NCBI RefSeq assembly: GCF_003012935.1
Contig: NZ_PUDR01000004.1
Location: 186,001 to 250,000 of the forward strand
Direction of reading: 5' to 3'
From: Pannonibacter carbonis
GTDB taxonomy: Bacteria > Pseudomonadota > Alphaproteobacteria > Rhizobiales > Stappiaceae
Length of the DNA stretch: 64,000 nt
A program made the translations under genes and the position numbers. This document shows, piece by piece, positions 47,574 through 59,726 of the stretch (the stretch's first letter is position 1; each line of letters begins with the position of its first letter). The notes below the pieces were generated by a model. That model was given only the letters and a program-made list of their open reading frames with translations. It was not told the origin of the DNA and made no database searches.

Positions 47574-50567
47574 TCAGTTTGCGAATGCCTCGTCCAGGAA
47601 CGCCTGCAGCTGGGCAAGGTGCTTGGACATCAGACCCGTTGCAGTCGAGGCCGAAGCGGCACGTCCGGCGTAGCGCGGACGGCGGTTCTTCGCGCCAATC
47701 TGGTCGAGAACCCATTCGATATAGGGCTCGACGAACGTCCAGCTGCCCATGTTCTGCGGCTCTTCCTGGCACCAGACCATGTCGGCATTGCGGAAACGCG
47801 ACAGTTCCTGCACCAGGGCCTTCTTCGGGAACGGGTAGAGCTGCTCGACACGCAGGAGATAGACATCCGTGATGCCGCGCTTCTCGCGCTCTTCGTAAAG
47901 GTCATAATAGACCTTGCCCGAGCACATCACCACACGGCGGATCTTGTCGTCCGGCACCAGCTTGATGGTGCTGTCAGCCAGATACTCCGCATCGTCCCAC
48001 AGCAGGCGGTGGAAGGTCGAATCCGCGCCCAGTTCCACCAGCTTCGAGGTGGCGCGCTTGTGACGCAGAAGCGACTTCGGCGTCATCAGGATCAGCGGCT
48101 TGCGGATGTCACGCTTCAGCTGACGGCGCAGGATGTGGAAGTAGTTCGCCGGAGTCGTGCAGTTGGCGACCTGCATGTTGTCTTCCGCGCACATCTGCAG
48201 GAACCGTTCCAGACGGGCTGAGGAGTGCTCCGGGCCCTGACCTTCATAGCCATGCGGCAGAAGGCAGACGAGACCGGACATGCGCAGCCACTTGCGCTCA
48301 CCGCTCGAGATGAACTGGTCGAACAGAACCTGTGCACCGTTGGCGAAGTCACCGAACTGGGCTTCCCACATGGTCAGCGCATTCGGTTCGGCCATCGAGT
48401 AGCCATACTCAAACCCAAGCACCGCTTCTTCCGAAAGCATCGAGTTGATGACTTCGTAGCGGGCCTGGTCAGCGGCCAGGTTGTTGAGCGGAATGAAGCG
48501 GTTCTCGTCTTCCTGGTCATACAGCACGGTATGACGCTGCGAGAAGGTGCCGCGTTCGCAGTCCTGGCCGGACAGGCGCACAGGATGACCTTCGGTCACC
48601 AGCGTGCCGAAGGCCAGTGCCTCGGCTGTCGCCCAGTCAATCCCTTCGCCGGTCTCGATCATCGTCGCGCGGTTCGACAAGAACCGGCCGATGGTCTTGT
48701 GGACATTGAAACCTTCCGGAACCTGCGTCAGCTTCTGGCCGATTTCCTTGAGACGTTCGGTCGGAACACCGGTCGCGCCACGGCGCGCGTCTTCCTGGTC
48801 GTCGGCGGCCTTCATCCCGGACCACTTGCCGTCCAGCCAGTCGGCCTTGTTCGGCTTGTAGCTCTGGCCCGCCTCGAACTCGGCTTCCAGCTTGGCGCGC
48901 CAGGCCGTCTTCATCGCGTCGACTTCCTCGGCGGTGAGGACACCCTCGGCCATCAGACGCTCGGCATAGATCTGCAGCGTGGTCGGATGGTTGCGGATCT
49001 TGCGATACATGATCGGCTGCGTGAAGCTCGGCTCGTCGCCTTCGTTGTGACCGAAGCGGCGGTAGCAGATCATGTCAATGACGACCGGGCGGCCAAACGT
49101 CTGGCGGAACTCGATCGCAACCTTGGCGGCGAACACCACAGCTTCCGGATCATCCGCGTTGACGTGGAAGATCGGCGCCTCGATCACCTTGGCCATGTCG
49201 GAGGGATACGGCGAGGACCGCGAGAAGCGCGGGTTCGTCGTAAAGCCGATCTGGTTGTTGATGATGACATGCAGCGAGCCGCCGGTGCGGTGACCGCGCA
49301 GGGCCGAGAGGCCGAAGCATTCCGCCACGACGCCCTGGCCGGCAAAGGCCGCATCGCCGTGGATGAGCAGCGGCAGCACGTTCGACCGGTCGGTCTGGCG
49401 CGAGTCCATCAGCCACCGGCCTTCAGTGGCCGACAGCTGGTCTTGCTTGGCGCGGGCCTTGCCCAGCACCACCGGATTGACGATTTCCAGATGCGACGGG
49501 TTCGCGGTCAATGACAGGTGCACCTGGTTGCCGTCGAAGGAGCGGTCCGACGAGGCACCGAGGTGGTACTTCACGTCGCCCGAGCCTTCCACTTCATCGG
49601 GGGCATAGGAGCCGCCCTTGAACTCGTGGAACACCGCGCGGTGCGGCTTGCCCATCACCTGGGTCAAGACGTTGAGGCGGCCACGGTGCGCCATGCCAAG
49701 GACGATGTCCTTGAGGCCCATGTTGCCGCCGCGCTTGATGATCTGCTCGAGCGCCGGGATCAGCGCCTCTCCACCATCCAGGCCGAAGCGCTTGGTGCCG
49801 GTGTATTTGACATCGATGAACTTCTCGAAGCCTTCGGCCTCGACAAGCTTGTTCAGGATCGCGCGCTTGCCTTCCGGCGTGAACTCGACATGCTTGTCCG
49901 GGCCCTCGATGCGCGCCTGGATCCAGGCCTTGGCGGCCGGATCGGAGATGTGCATGAACTCCACGCCCAGGGTCGAGCAATAGGTGCGCTTCAGGATCTC
50001 CAGCATCTCGCGCAGGGTGGCGTATTCCAGCCCCAGCACGTTGTCGATGAAGATCGGACGGTCCCAGTCGGCGTCGGTGAAACCGTAGGAAGAGGGATGC
50101 AGCTCCTCGTGGTCGCCCGGGGGCGAGAGGCGCAGCGGATCAAGGTCAGCGTGCAGATGGCCGCGCATGCGGTAAGCGCGGATCATCATCAGGGCACGCA
50201 CGCTGTCGCGGGTTGCCTGATGCACGTCGCCAGCGGACGCCGGAGCTGCCGCGCCCTTGGCATCGGCCTTCTGCTTCAGCTTGTCCCCGACCACCTTCTC
50301 GATCTGGCCCCAGTTGCCGTCGAGAGCGTTGATGAGGTCGCCCCCGGCTGCGACTGGCCAATCGGCCCGCGCCCACGGGGCACCGCGTGCTTCCTTCAGC
50401 ACATCGGCTTTTTCATCCTGCAGACCGGCGAAGAAGTCCTGCCACTCGGCGTCAACCGAAGCGGGATTCTCCTGGTACTGGGCGTAGAGTTCTTCAATGT
50501 AGGCTGCGTTGGCGCCGTAAAGGAACGACGTCAGCGCGAAGACATTGTTCGCGTCCTGCCGGGCCAT
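47574..50567 (-). CDS. sucA: 2-oxoglutarate dehydrogenase E1 component
   Basis: 997 aa, typical length. N-terminal E2-interacting segment (TSFLYGANAAYIEELYAQYQ, exactly 20 residues near 13-32), thiamine diphosphate binding in the middle (GMAHRGRLNVL near 287; VVIDMICYRRFGHNEGDEP region with the GDG-like motif) and a C-terminal transketolase-like domain (SGLVCLLPHGYEGQGPEHSS). It decarboxylates 2-oxoglutarate. A hairpin in the leader just before the start codon (50577-50593) overlaps the likely ribosome-binding region; no strong Shine-Dalgarno sequence is free. Confidence 0.96.
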   Translation of the reverse strand: MARQDANNVFALTSFLYGANAAYIEELYAQYQENPASVDAEWQDFFAGLQDEKADVLKEARGAPWARADWPVAAGGDLINALDGNWGQIEKVVGDKLKQKADAKGAAAPASAGDVHQATRDSVRALMMIRAYRMRGHLHADLDPLRLSPPGDHEELHPSSYGFTDADWDRPIFIDNVLGLEYATLREMLEILKRTYCSTLGVEFMHISDPAAKAWIQARIEGPDKHVEFTPEGKRAILNKLVEAEGFEKFIDVKYTGTKRFGLDGGEALIPALEQIIKRGGNMGLKDIVLGMAHRGRLNVLTQVMGKPHRAVFHEFKGGSYAPDEVEGSGDVKYHLGASSDRSFDGNQVHLSLTANPSHLEIVNPVVLGKARAKQDQLSATEGRWLMDSRQTDRSNVLPLLIHGDAAFAGQGVVAECFGLSALRGHRTGGSLHVIINNQIGFTTNPRFSRSSPYPSDMAKVIEAPIFHVNADDPEAVVFAAKVAIEFRQTFGRPVVIDMICYRRFGHNEGDEPSFTQPIMYRKIRNHPTTLQIYAERLMAEGVLTAEEVDAMKTAWRAKLEAEFEAGQSYKPNKADWLDGKWSGMKAADDQEDARRGATGVPTERLKEIGQKLTQVPEGFNVHKTIGRFLSNRATMIETGEGIDWATAEALAFGTLVTEGHPVRLSGQDCERGTFSQRHTVLYDQEDENRFIPLNNLAADQARYEVINSMLSEEAVLGFEYGYSMAEPNALTMWEAQFGDFANGAQVLFDQFISSGERKWLRMSGLVCLLPHGYEGQGPEHSSARLERFLQMCAEDNMQVANCTTPANYFHILRRQLKRDIRKPLILMTPKSLLRHKRATSKLVELGADSTFHRLLWDDAEYLADSTIKLVPDDKIRRVVMCSGKVYYDLYEEREKRGITDVYLLRVEQLYPFPKKALVQELSRFRNADMVWCQEEPQNMGSWTFVEPYIEWVLDQIGAKNRRPRYAGRAASASTATGLMSKHLAQLQAFLDEAFAN

Positions 50568-50576
50568 GCTCGTTCA

Positions 50577-50602
50577 GCGGAGGGTCGCTCCGCCCTTTTT
50601 TT
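50577..50602. other. Hairpin with poly-T on the plus strand in the sucA leader
   Basis: GCGGAG, GGTCG, CTCCGC then CC and seven T on the plus strand. In the sucA mRNA (minus strand) it reads as seven A, GG and the same 6-bp hairpin ending nine bases before the ATG. As plus-strand sequence it looks like a small intrinsic terminator for antisense transcription; as mRNA it could hide the ribosome site. Confidence 0.5.
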
Positions 50603-50759
50603 CTCAGGCGCAGCCAGAGGCTGGCCTGTGTTGCACGTTCGGGCCCGCGCCACAGGACACGGACCCCGCTCGAAAATCACGGACACCGGGAGTGCCGATG
50701 TCCGCTTTCCTTGGTTATGCCTTACGAACCGTAAACAAATTGCCCGGCTCGCAGCGGCA

Positions 50760-51662
50760 TCAGCCCTTCAGGACCTGGACGAGGGTCTCGCCCAGCTTGG
50801 CCGGCGACGAAGAGACGCGGATGCCAGCCGATTCCATGGCGGCAATCTTGTCTTCCGCACCGCCTTTGCCGCCGGAGATCACGGCACCTGCGTGACCCAT
50901 CGTGCGGCCCTTCGGGGCGGTCCGACCCGCGATGAAGCCGGCCATCGGCTTCTTGCGGCCCTTCTTGGCCTCGTCGATGAGGAACTGGGCTGCTTCCTCT
51001 TCAGCCGAGCCACCGATCTCGCCGATCATGATGATCGACTGGGTGGCGTCGTCCGCGAGGAACATCTCCAGCACATCAATGAATTCCGTACCCTTGACCG
51101 GGTCACCACCGATGCCGACAGCCGTCGTCTGGCCGAGGCCGGCGTTGGTGGTCTGGAACACGGCTTCATAGGTAAGCGTGCCGGAGCGCGACACAATACC
51201 GACCGAACCCTTCTTGAAGATGGAGCCCGGCATGATGCCGATCTTGCACTGTTCCGGGGTCAGGATGCCCGGGCAGTTGGGGCCGAGCAGGCGCGACTTG
51301 GACTTCTCCAGGCGGGCCTTGACCTTCACCATGTCAGCAACCGGAATGCCTTCCGTGATGCAGACGATGAAGGGGATCTCGGCGTCGATGGCTTCGATGA
51401 TCGCAGCCGCGGCACCGGCCGGCGGAACGTAGATTACGGAAGCATCCGCACCGGTCGCATCCTTGGCAGCGGCGACGGACGCGTAGATCGGCAGGCTTTC
51501 GCCCTTCGAGCCGGTCCACTTCTCGCCACCCTTGGCCGGATGCACGCCGGCCACCATCTGGGTGCCGTAATAGGCCAGTGCCTGTTCCGTGTGGAACGTG
51601 CCGGTCTTGCCGGTCAGGCCCTGGACGATGACCTTGGTATCTTTGTTGACGAGGATCGACAT
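50760..51662 (-). CDS. sucD: Succinyl-CoA synthetase alpha subunit
   Basis: 300 aa. N-terminal CoA-binding Rossmann domain ([16 protein letters not shown] near 14-29) and active-site His in [14 protein letters not shown] near 254-267, the residue phosphorylated during ADP/GDP phosphorylation. The ATG overlaps the stop of the preceding small gene (TAATG), not sucC directly as in most bacteria. Confidence 0.96.
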   Translation of the reverse strand: MSILVNKDTKVIVQGLTGKTGTFHTEQALAYYGTQMVAGVHPAKGGEKWTGSKGESLPIYASVAAAKDATGADASVIYVPPAGAAAAIIEAIDAEIPFIVCITEGIPVADMVKVKARLEKSKSRLLGPNCPGILTPEQCKIGIMPGSIFKKGSVGIVSRSGTLTYEAVFQTTNAGLGQTTAVGIGGDPVKGTEFIDVLEMFLADDATQSIIMIGEIGGSAEEEAAQFLIDEAKKGRKKPMAGFIAGRTAPKGRTMGHAGAVISGGKGGAEDKIAAMESAGIRVSSSPAKLGETLVQVLKG

Positions 51663-52041
51663 TATTCTGCTTCCTCTTCCTCAAACTCGAGGGCGTCAAA
51701 TTCCTCGAAAACGTCGTTCGTGAAACGGTAGCCCTTGCCGGCCGCCTGCTTGTGCGGCATCTGCGCATCAAGGTTGCGGGACCAGTTGGTGCTGTACCAG
51801 TCGAAGTGGCCATCGGCTTTCGAGATACCGAGTTCGCCCTGCCAGACAAACGTCTTGGCGTCCTTCGACTTGAGGCCGAAATACTCGGCCGCGTCTTCAC
51901 GATCCGTGAAATGTGCCCAGCTGTTGGCGATGCCGTCTTCCGGCGTCGCTGTCACGTCCCAGCACACGAAGTAGCACAGGTTGATATCGGTCTCGTTCGG
52001 CCCGAAAGCCTGGCGCTTGACGCCTTTGCTCGCGGCGGCCA

Positions 52042-52042
<1 letters not shown>
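51662..52042 (-). CDS. Unrecognised protein encoded between sucC and sucD
   Basis: 126 aa from the ATG at 52042; a GTG at 52045 would add one residue. I do not recognise a family. Features: hydrophilic and aromatic ([10 protein letters not shown] near 21-30, FVWQGELG and [12 protein letters not shown] in the middle), two Cys near 23 and 27, and a strongly acidic tail ([14 protein letters not shown]). No signal peptide or membrane helix. Both ends overlap neighbours by one base (TGATG with sucC, TAATG with sucD), so it is translationally coupled to succinyl-CoA synthetase. A regulatory or assembly role is only inference. Confidence 0.8.
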
Positions 52043-53241
<1,199 letters not shown>

Positions 53242-53322
53242 GGTCTCCCCCGTCGTTCGGAGTACCGCCGCCGGTGAGCCGGCGGCGGGTTGCATCTCTG
53301 GCTGTTAAGGTCAGCGCAAGGC

Positions 53323-54318
<996 letters not shown>

Positions 54319-54444
54319 TCACGCCATCCGCCGATGACTGGGGATGGCACTACTCCGTTTGACCTGCCCACGCAAGCCAATCAAAAGAATATACCTCTGC
54401 GAGAGGCCAGTTTATGCCATTCCTTGCGCGCCCACGTGCATGAC

Positions 54445-55620
54445 CTAATGGGAATGCATATCAGGGCGTGCAGTGCTTCTGTTCTCTCCTGACAGATAGG
54501 CGTCAGACCGCATTTCGATCAGGCGCGAGATTGTCCGGTCGAACTCGAAGATCTCAGCCCCGCTGGCGGCGCGGTAAAGCCCGTCAGCATCGACCTCGGC
54601 CGAGATCACTGTCTTGACGCCATTGTCGTACAGGGTATCGATCAGATTTATGAACCGCTTGGCTTCATTGCGACGGGCCATGTCCATGGCCGGGACGTTT
54701 TCGATGAAGACCGTGCCATAGGCATGGGCGATGCGCAGATAATCCGCAGCGCCCAGCGGATTGCAGCACAGATCAGCAAAGCTGAAACGGGCGATACCAC
54801 TCGCAACACGCGGCACCTCGATGCGGCGTCCCTTCATCTCCAGATGCTCTGCATGCTCCGGCATGCCGTGGGTCAGGGCCCGCCACAGGTCATCAAAGGC
54901 GCGCGCGGTCTCGGTCCCGAGCGGCGTCATGTAAACCTTCGATCCACCCAGTTTCTCCAGGCGATAGTCCGTCGGGGAATCCAGTTTAAGCACTTCGACA
55001 TGCTTGGAAAGCAGACTCAGGAACGGCAGGAACAGCTGACGGTTAAGGCCATCCTTGTAGAGATTTTCGGTTGCAACATTCGACGTCGCAACCACAATCA
55101 CGCCGCGCGCGAACAGCTGCGTGAACAGCCGTCCGAGGATCATGGCATCGGCGATGTCGGTGACCGCGAACTCGTCAAAGCACAGCAACCGCGTCTCGAG
55201 CGCGATCTGGTCGGCGACCGGCGGGATCGGGTCGTCGCCCTTGACCTCACCGCGCTTCAGAGCCTGCCGCCAGGCGTGGATGCGTTCATGCGTCTCGGCC
55301 ATGAATTCATGAAAATGCACCCGTCGCTTGCGGCGGATGACGGTGACCTCCATGAAGAGGTCCATCAGCATCGTCTTGCCGCGTCCGACGCCGCCCCACA
55401 TGTAGAGGCCGCGCACGGCAGCCCACATCTCGTTTTTCTTGCGGGCGAACAGCCAGCCGAGGGAGCTTTTCTTCGACGCAAGCCGAACTTCGGCCAGGTG
55501 ATCGTTCAGGGCATCGAGCTTGCGCACGGCGGCAAGCTGCGCCGCATCCTCGACGATCGCGCCACTTGCGACCAGCGCTTCGTAGCGTCTGGCCAGCGCG
55601 CGACTGCTCGGCAGTTCCAT
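54445..55620 (-). CDS. zapE: Cell division ATPase ZapE (AFG1-like)
   Basis: 391 aa from the ATG at 55620 (MELPSSRALARRYEALVASG), close to the family length; the frame is open to 55764, which would add 48 residues with no obvious similarity. Walker A GGVGRGKTMLMD, then FHEFMAETHERIH, Walker B LCFDEFAVTDIADAMIL. ZapE is an AAA ATPase associated with the FtsZ ring and stress growth in gammaproteobacteria; AFG1 homologues act in mitochondrial protein quality control. Upstream of mdh in the same direction, as often in Hyphomicrobiales. Confidence 0.9.
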   Translation of the reverse strand: MELPSSRALARRYEALVASGAIVEDAAQLAAVRKLDALNDHLAEVRLASKKSSLGWLFARKKNEMWAAVRGLYMWGGVGRGKTMLMDLFMEVTVIRRKRRVHFHEFMAETHERIHAWRQALKRGEVKGDDPIPPVADQIALETRLLCFDEFAVTDIADAMILGRLFTQLFARGVIVVATSNVATENLYKDGLNRQLFLPFLSLLSKHVEVLKLDSPTDYRLEKLGGSKVYMTPLGTETARAFDDLWRALTHGMPEHAEHLEMKGRRIEVPRVASGIARFSFADLCCNPLGAADYLRIAHAYGTVFIENVPAMDMARRNEAKRFINLIDTLYDNGVKTVISAEVDADGLYRAASGAEIFEFDRTISRLIEMRSDAYLSGENRSTARPDMHSH

Positions 55621-56006
55621 TCTCGTCGTCGGCTTCAACGTCGGCTCTCCGCCTGCAGCAAACGCATCCTGGCTCCCGAAGGACCGGGCCACCGCCCCGC
55701 GCGCCTGCGCATTGGCGCCCGTGACTTTCGCTGCTGCGATACGGAGATTGGCATACGGACGCAAGTCCCATCAGACTAAAGGGATCTGCTTTCTAGCATC
55801 AGGATGCAACCGGAGCGTAAATGCCGACAGAATTTGCCCCGAAAAGACCGTGTCTTTCAGCCGCTCCAACCAGTCCCTGAAGGCCTGCGCGCACCAACGG
55901 GCAACGGGCTGCACCGGTGGTGCACCAGAGTTGTCACCTTGGGGCATTCGTAAGTCTGGAAATGACGCCGGAAAGCCCGGGGCTCCAACGGCCCGGCGTC
56001 AGACGC
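55621..56006. other. Gap between zapE and the DUF7662-like gene (386 bp)
   Basis: The first 144 bases are an in-frame open extension of zapE that may or may not be translated. The rest (55765-56006) shows no supported gene, RNA or terminator. Confidence 0.45.
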
Positions 56007-56810
56007 CTACCAGCGCAGGAGCCGACCGCCGCGTCCCGACTGCCGCTCCTGAATTGCGAGGAGGCGCGCAACCAGTTCGCGCTCCTGCGACTTGGCAAGG
56101 TCCGCGCCGCGTCCCCGTCCGTCGCTGAGGATCCACGCGTTGCCCGGACGCAGGATGTCGATCTCGCAAGCGGTCCCCGGCTCGATGCCGAGCCGATCGA
56201 TCAGGCGCACGCCGCCGACTGCTTCCGGGGCCGTGTCCTGCTGGTCCAATCCCTTGAACGAACGGCGCAGGGCGGCATGGAACCCGGCAAGATCCCGGCT
56301 GTCGACGATGCAGGTGAAGACCAGACCGTCGCGCAATCGGGTCAGCCGATAGACACCCGGCTCGGACGGAAGAAGCTGCGAACTGCAGGCGACATCGGCC
56401 AGGGCCCCGATTGCCGTCCATTCGGCCCGGATCGTGATCGAAACGGATTCGCGCAAGGTGGCCATGGCCTGCGCCAGGCGGGCAGCATCGGCCGGCTGTG
56501 TCTCGCCGGACTTCGGAGCATCGGTCTCCGCACGGCGCTGCGCCTGCGCGAGCGAAGTGCCGCCGATGCGCAACCTGCGAAAGACAACCAGGTCGCGTTT
56601 CAGATCCGTGTGATCAACACGCCAGCCAGCATCCAGCCAGGCGTTCTGGTGCACCAGACTGCCGCCAGAATTCGCCCACCAGGTCCGATGTTCACGCGCG
56701 CTCATCGGTAGATTAGAGCCGAGAATTGTCTCCAGATCATCCAGCTTGGCCGCCCAGACAACCTCGTCCAACCGGGCCAGATGTTCGCGCAGCGGATCAT
56801 ACTTCGCCAT
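56007..56810 (-). CDS. DUF7662-like protein with a possible degenerate GIY-YIG-like C-terminal half
   Basis: 267 aa from the ATG at 56810 (MAKYDPLREHLARLD); one at 56831 would add 7. Residues 1 to about 70 contain the pattern KYDPLREHLARLD, REHRTWWANSGG, HQNAWLDAGWRVD, typical of DUF7662-type proteins. Residues about 150-200 read GVYRLTRLRDGLVFTCIVDS then RDLAGFHAALRRSF, which resembles a GIY-YIG domain with altered motifs. No function is known; a nucleic-acid role is speculative. Soluble, no signal peptide. Monocistronic, as the next gene upstream has its own leader. Confidence 0.65.
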   Translation of the reverse strand: MAKYDPLREHLARLDEVVWAAKLDDLETILGSNLPMSAREHRTWWANSGGSLVHQNAWLDAGWRVDHTDLKRDLVVFRRLRIGGTSLAQAQRRAETDAPKSGETQPADAARLAQAMATLRESVSITIRAEWTAIGALADVACSSQLLPSEPGVYRLTRLRDGLVFTCIVDSRDLAGFHAALRRSFKGLDQQDTAPEAVGGVRLIDRLGIEPGTACEIDILRPGNAWILSDGRGRGADLAKSQERELVARLLAIQERQSGRGGRLLRW

Positions 56811-56921
56811 AACCCTCAGACACTCCCCCAAGTTGCTATTTGTGAAACGAATGCCCGTTTCGCGTGAAAATTTCGCGAAACGGGCGAGAACGTTTCCGGG
56901 GGAGGCGTGAAAAGTCGACGA

Positions 56922-57461
56922 TCAGCGCGACAGACTGACGGCAGCGCCCGTGCTGGTCTGGCCGCTGAAGCGTTCGCCGGAGGTGGAATAGAGCCGGGCG
57001 ATCTCGCCGCCGCTGCCATCCTTCAGCACGACCTGCTTGCCTGAAAGATCCCAGGCCGAGACGCCGGCGAGGGTGGCGTCATTACAGCCACGGGTGTTGG
57101 CCCGATAGCCGCCGCTCCAGGTGGTCAGGGTCATGAACAGCATGCAGTTGCTGCTGCCGGAGGCGATCTTCCAACCACCAAGCATGTCGTTTCGGCCGAT
57201 TTCACGGCTGTCGGCCGGCGCCGGTGTTGCCGGCAATGCTGCCACGGGGCCGGGAGCTGCCGGAGCGCCAGGAAGCGGCGCCATCGGATCGGTGGTGACC
57301 GCGCCGGGTGCCGGGACGAGGGGCTGCAGCTGACCGCCGGACACAGGCGTCGTGGGCGTCGCCGGAAGCGGCGGCGCGGAATAGTTGCCGCCGCCGAAGC
57401 GCTGGCAGCCGGCAACACCGGTCAGACAAAGCACCATGGCGATCGTTGCTAGGCGTTTCAT
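56922..57461 (-). CDS. Omp19/Inh-type lipoprotein, protease-inhibitor-like
   Basis: 179 aa. Signal peptide with lipobox: MKRLATIAMVLCLTGVAGC, modified Cys19. A Pro/Ala-rich linker (about 30-85) leads to an AprI/Inh-like beta-barrel: LGGWKIASGSSNCMLFMTL, SGGYRANTRGC and LKDGSGGEIARLYS. Brucella Omp19 has this design and inhibits host proteases. Conserved Cys pair near 108 and 126 may form a disulfide. Outer-membrane location is inferred. Confidence 0.82.
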   Translation of the reverse strand: MKRLATIAMVLCLTGVAGCQRFGGGNYSAPPLPATPTTPVSGGQLQPLVPAPGAVTTDPMAPLPGAPAAPGPVAALPATPAPADSREIGRNDMLGGWKIASGSSNCMLFMTLTTWSGGYRANTRGCNDATLAGVSAWDLSGKQVVLKDGSGGEIARLYSTSGERFSGQTSTGAAVSLSR

Positions 57462-57657
57462 ATCGAATCAGTCCTTCCTGCCTCACAGGTTTGATACAGT
57501 CTACCGTCAGCTGCGGCAGAATTCTCCCCCGACAAACCTTCAATTCACGATGTTTGACTAAACGGCTTGATCCTTGTTGCCGTTAACGTCATATTTGAGG
57601 CAAGTCTTAGGGAGACCCAAGGGCGGCTCGTCACTTCGTTCAAGAAGGCACGGGATC

Positions 57658-58239
57658 ATGCCGCACCTGACTAATAACGGGCGCATCCGCCTTCTGGGCA
57701 GCGCCGACAAACATCTGTTCCGCGACCATCTGCTGCGCCTCGATCCAGAGACGAAGCGGAGCCGTTTTGCCATGCTTGTAAGCGATACGTTTCTCGAGGC
57801 CTATGTCGAGACATCGTTTTCGCTCGACACGGTCATCTATGGTTATATCGAGGACGGCACGCTCCGGGCCACGTCCGAACTGCGCCGGGTCGCTGATGCC
57901 ACCTCTGGCGAGGCTGCCTTTTGCGTCGAGACCGGCTGGCGCGGCCAGGGGCTCGGGACCGCGCTGATGGAACTGGTCCTGATCGCGGCGCGTGCCCAGG
58001 GCTACCAGCATATCTACATGAACTGCCTCGGCACCAACCGGTCGATGCAGGCCCTTGCGCGCAAGTTCGCTGCCGATCTCAGCTTCGAGGCCGGCGATGT
58101 CATCGCCCATCTCGCACCAGCTCCGGTCGAACCTGTCGGAACGGAGCCACGGGCCGACTGGCCACGCCTTGCCTTCGGCCGGCTCCGTGCATTGCTCGGA
58201 CTTGGCGACCGCGACAAGCAACGCGCTGCAGGCGGCTAG
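57658..58239 (+). CDS. GNAT family N-acetyltransferase
   Basis: 193 aa from the ATG at 57658 (MPHLTNNGRIRLL). The acetyl-CoA loop is RGQGLGTALM near 103-112, after AAFCVETGW. Similar domains occur in Pat-like protein acetyltransferases, but the substrate cannot be assigned. Convergent with the aminotransferase gene; a stem-loop lies just after the stop. Confidence 0.82.
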   Translation: MPHLTNNGRIRLLGSADKHLFRDHLLRLDPETKRSRFAMLVSDTFLEAYVETSFSLDTVIYGYIEDGTLRATSELRRVADATSGEAAFCVETGWRGQGLGTALMELVLIAARAQGYQHIYMNCLGTNRSMQALARKFAADLSFEAGDVIAHLAPAPVEPVGTEPRADWPRLAFGRLRALLGLGDRDKQRAAGG

Positions 58240-58259
58240 CCAGACCCCTCGGGGTCTGG
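58240..58259. terminator. Short stem-loop between the GNAT and aminotransferase genes
   Basis: CCAGACCCC and GGGGTCTGG with a two-base centre, directly after the GNAT stop codon and before the convergent aminotransferase gene. Only TT follows, so termination is uncertain. Confidence 0.5.
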
Positions 58260-58286
58260 TTCAAGCCCGGTGTCGACCGGGCGATG

Positions 58287-59468
58287 TCAGGCCAGCGCCT
58301 GCTGCAGGCTCTGGATCGCCGCATCGACACCGCCGGCGCCATGCGGAATGCCAAGATGGCGCAGGCCAAGTTCCAGCGCCGCCAGAGTGCCGAGCAGCAT
58401 CACCGCATTGACGTGCCCCATGTGGCCGATGCGGATGCCACGCCCGGCGATCTCGCCGATGGTTCCGCCCACGGTGACGCCGCAGACATCCTTGACGAAG
58501 GCCCTGAGCGGGGCCGGATCGACGCCGTTGAACAGGATTACCGTCACGCTGTCGGAACGGGCGTCCGGCACCTTGATGTTCAGTTCCAGGCTTCCTGCCT
58601 GCCCCCAGACCTCGACCGCAGCGCGGGTTGCCTGCGCCAGCAGTGCGTGCCGACGCCACACGGCCTCCAGCCCCTCCTCCTCGATCAGTTCAACCGCACG
58701 GTTGAAGGCGAAAAGCAGATGCTCCGGCGGTGTGCCGCAGTATTTCATGTAGTGTTCCGGTCCGTCACGGAACGTCCAGTCCATGTAGCTGTTGCGCAGG
58801 CCGGCGGTCTTGTGCGCGGCCAGCGCACGCGGTCCGGCGGCAACGAAGGCAAGGCCAGGAGGCGCCATCAGTCCCTTCTGCGAGCCGGTCAGCGCAAGGT
58901 CGACGCCCCATTCGTCCATCTCGAAGGGCACGCAGCCGAGCGACGCGATGCAGTCGACCATGTAGAGCGCCGGATGCCTGGCCGCATCGATCGCCTTGCG
59001 GATCGCTGCAATATCGTTGAGAACGCCGGACGCGGTATCGATCTGCACCACCAGCACCGCCTTGATGGCATGCGCCGTATCGGCCTTGAGCCGCGCCTCG
59101 ACGGCGGCCGGATCGACCGGCAGATGCCAGCTGCCCGGCAGCACCTCCATCTCGATCCCGCTCATGGCTGCCGCCTCGCCCCAGCCCAGCGCAAACCGGC
59201 CCGATTCCAGCACCAGCACCGTGTCGCCGCGCGACAGCGTGTTGGACAGCGCCGCATCCCAGGCGCCATGGCCGTTTGAAATGTAGATGTAGGGCTTGCC
59301 CTCGGTGCGGAACAACCGCTTCAGCCCGGAGAGGCAGGCGTCCGTGGTGCGGAGCAAAGGTCCCTCATAAATGTCCACCGCCGGCCGGTGCATGGCGCGA
59401 AGCACCTCGTCGGGCACGTTTGTCGGGCCCGGGATCATCAGGAATTCCTTGCCGTTGCGAAGGGTCAT
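58287..59468 (-). CDS. Class V aminotransferase, alanine/serine-glyoxylate type
   Basis: 393 aa. IPGPTNVP near 12, SNGHGAWDAALSN near 65, and the PLP Lys in LTGSQKGLMAPPGLAF near 195. This is the fold-type I AGXT group (alanine-, serine- or ureidoglycine-glyoxylate transaminases). Start at ATG 59468 (MTLRNGKEFLMI); the frame is open to 59558 without similarity. The neighbouring formylglutamate-hydrolase-like and FAD-oxidase genes suggest amino acid catabolism, but specificity is unknown. Confidence 0.85.
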   Translation of the reverse strand: MTLRNGKEFLMIPGPTNVPDEVLRAMHRPAVDIYEGPLLRTTDACLSGLKRLFRTEGKPYIYISNGHGAWDAALSNTLSRGDTVLVLESGRFALGWGEAAAMSGIEMEVLPGSWHLPVDPAAVEARLKADTAHAIKAVLVVQIDTASGVLNDIAAIRKAIDAARHPALYMVDCIASLGCVPFEMDEWGVDLALTGSQKGLMAPPGLAFVAAGPRALAAHKTAGLRNSYMDWTFRDGPEHYMKYCGTPPEHLLFAFNRAVELIEEEGLEAVWRRHALLAQATRAAVEVWGQAGSLELNIKVPDARSDSVTVILFNGVDPAPLRAFVKDVCGVTVGGTIGEIAGRGIRIGHMGHVNAVMLLGTLAALELGLRHLGIPHGAGGVDAAIQSLQQALA

Positions 59469-59726
59469 GTCGAAGTGTCCTGGAAGGCGGTAGAGAGAAA
59501 TCAGGCGAGGTCCCAGATATAGCCCTGCCGGGCAGGCGGCGGCAACGGATAGCAACATCTGGGATTTCCGCCATTTTCTGGGGATTGACCCGTGCGAATG
59601 GTGGTGCGCCCTGCCGCTGTCGCATCAATGTCACCCCAGATGCGACGATTCGTGAGAGGAGTAGCCTGTGCCGCCTTGTGCGCCCGTACAACCTCGCCGA
59701 AACTGACGCTTCGGATCTCGTGAGTT

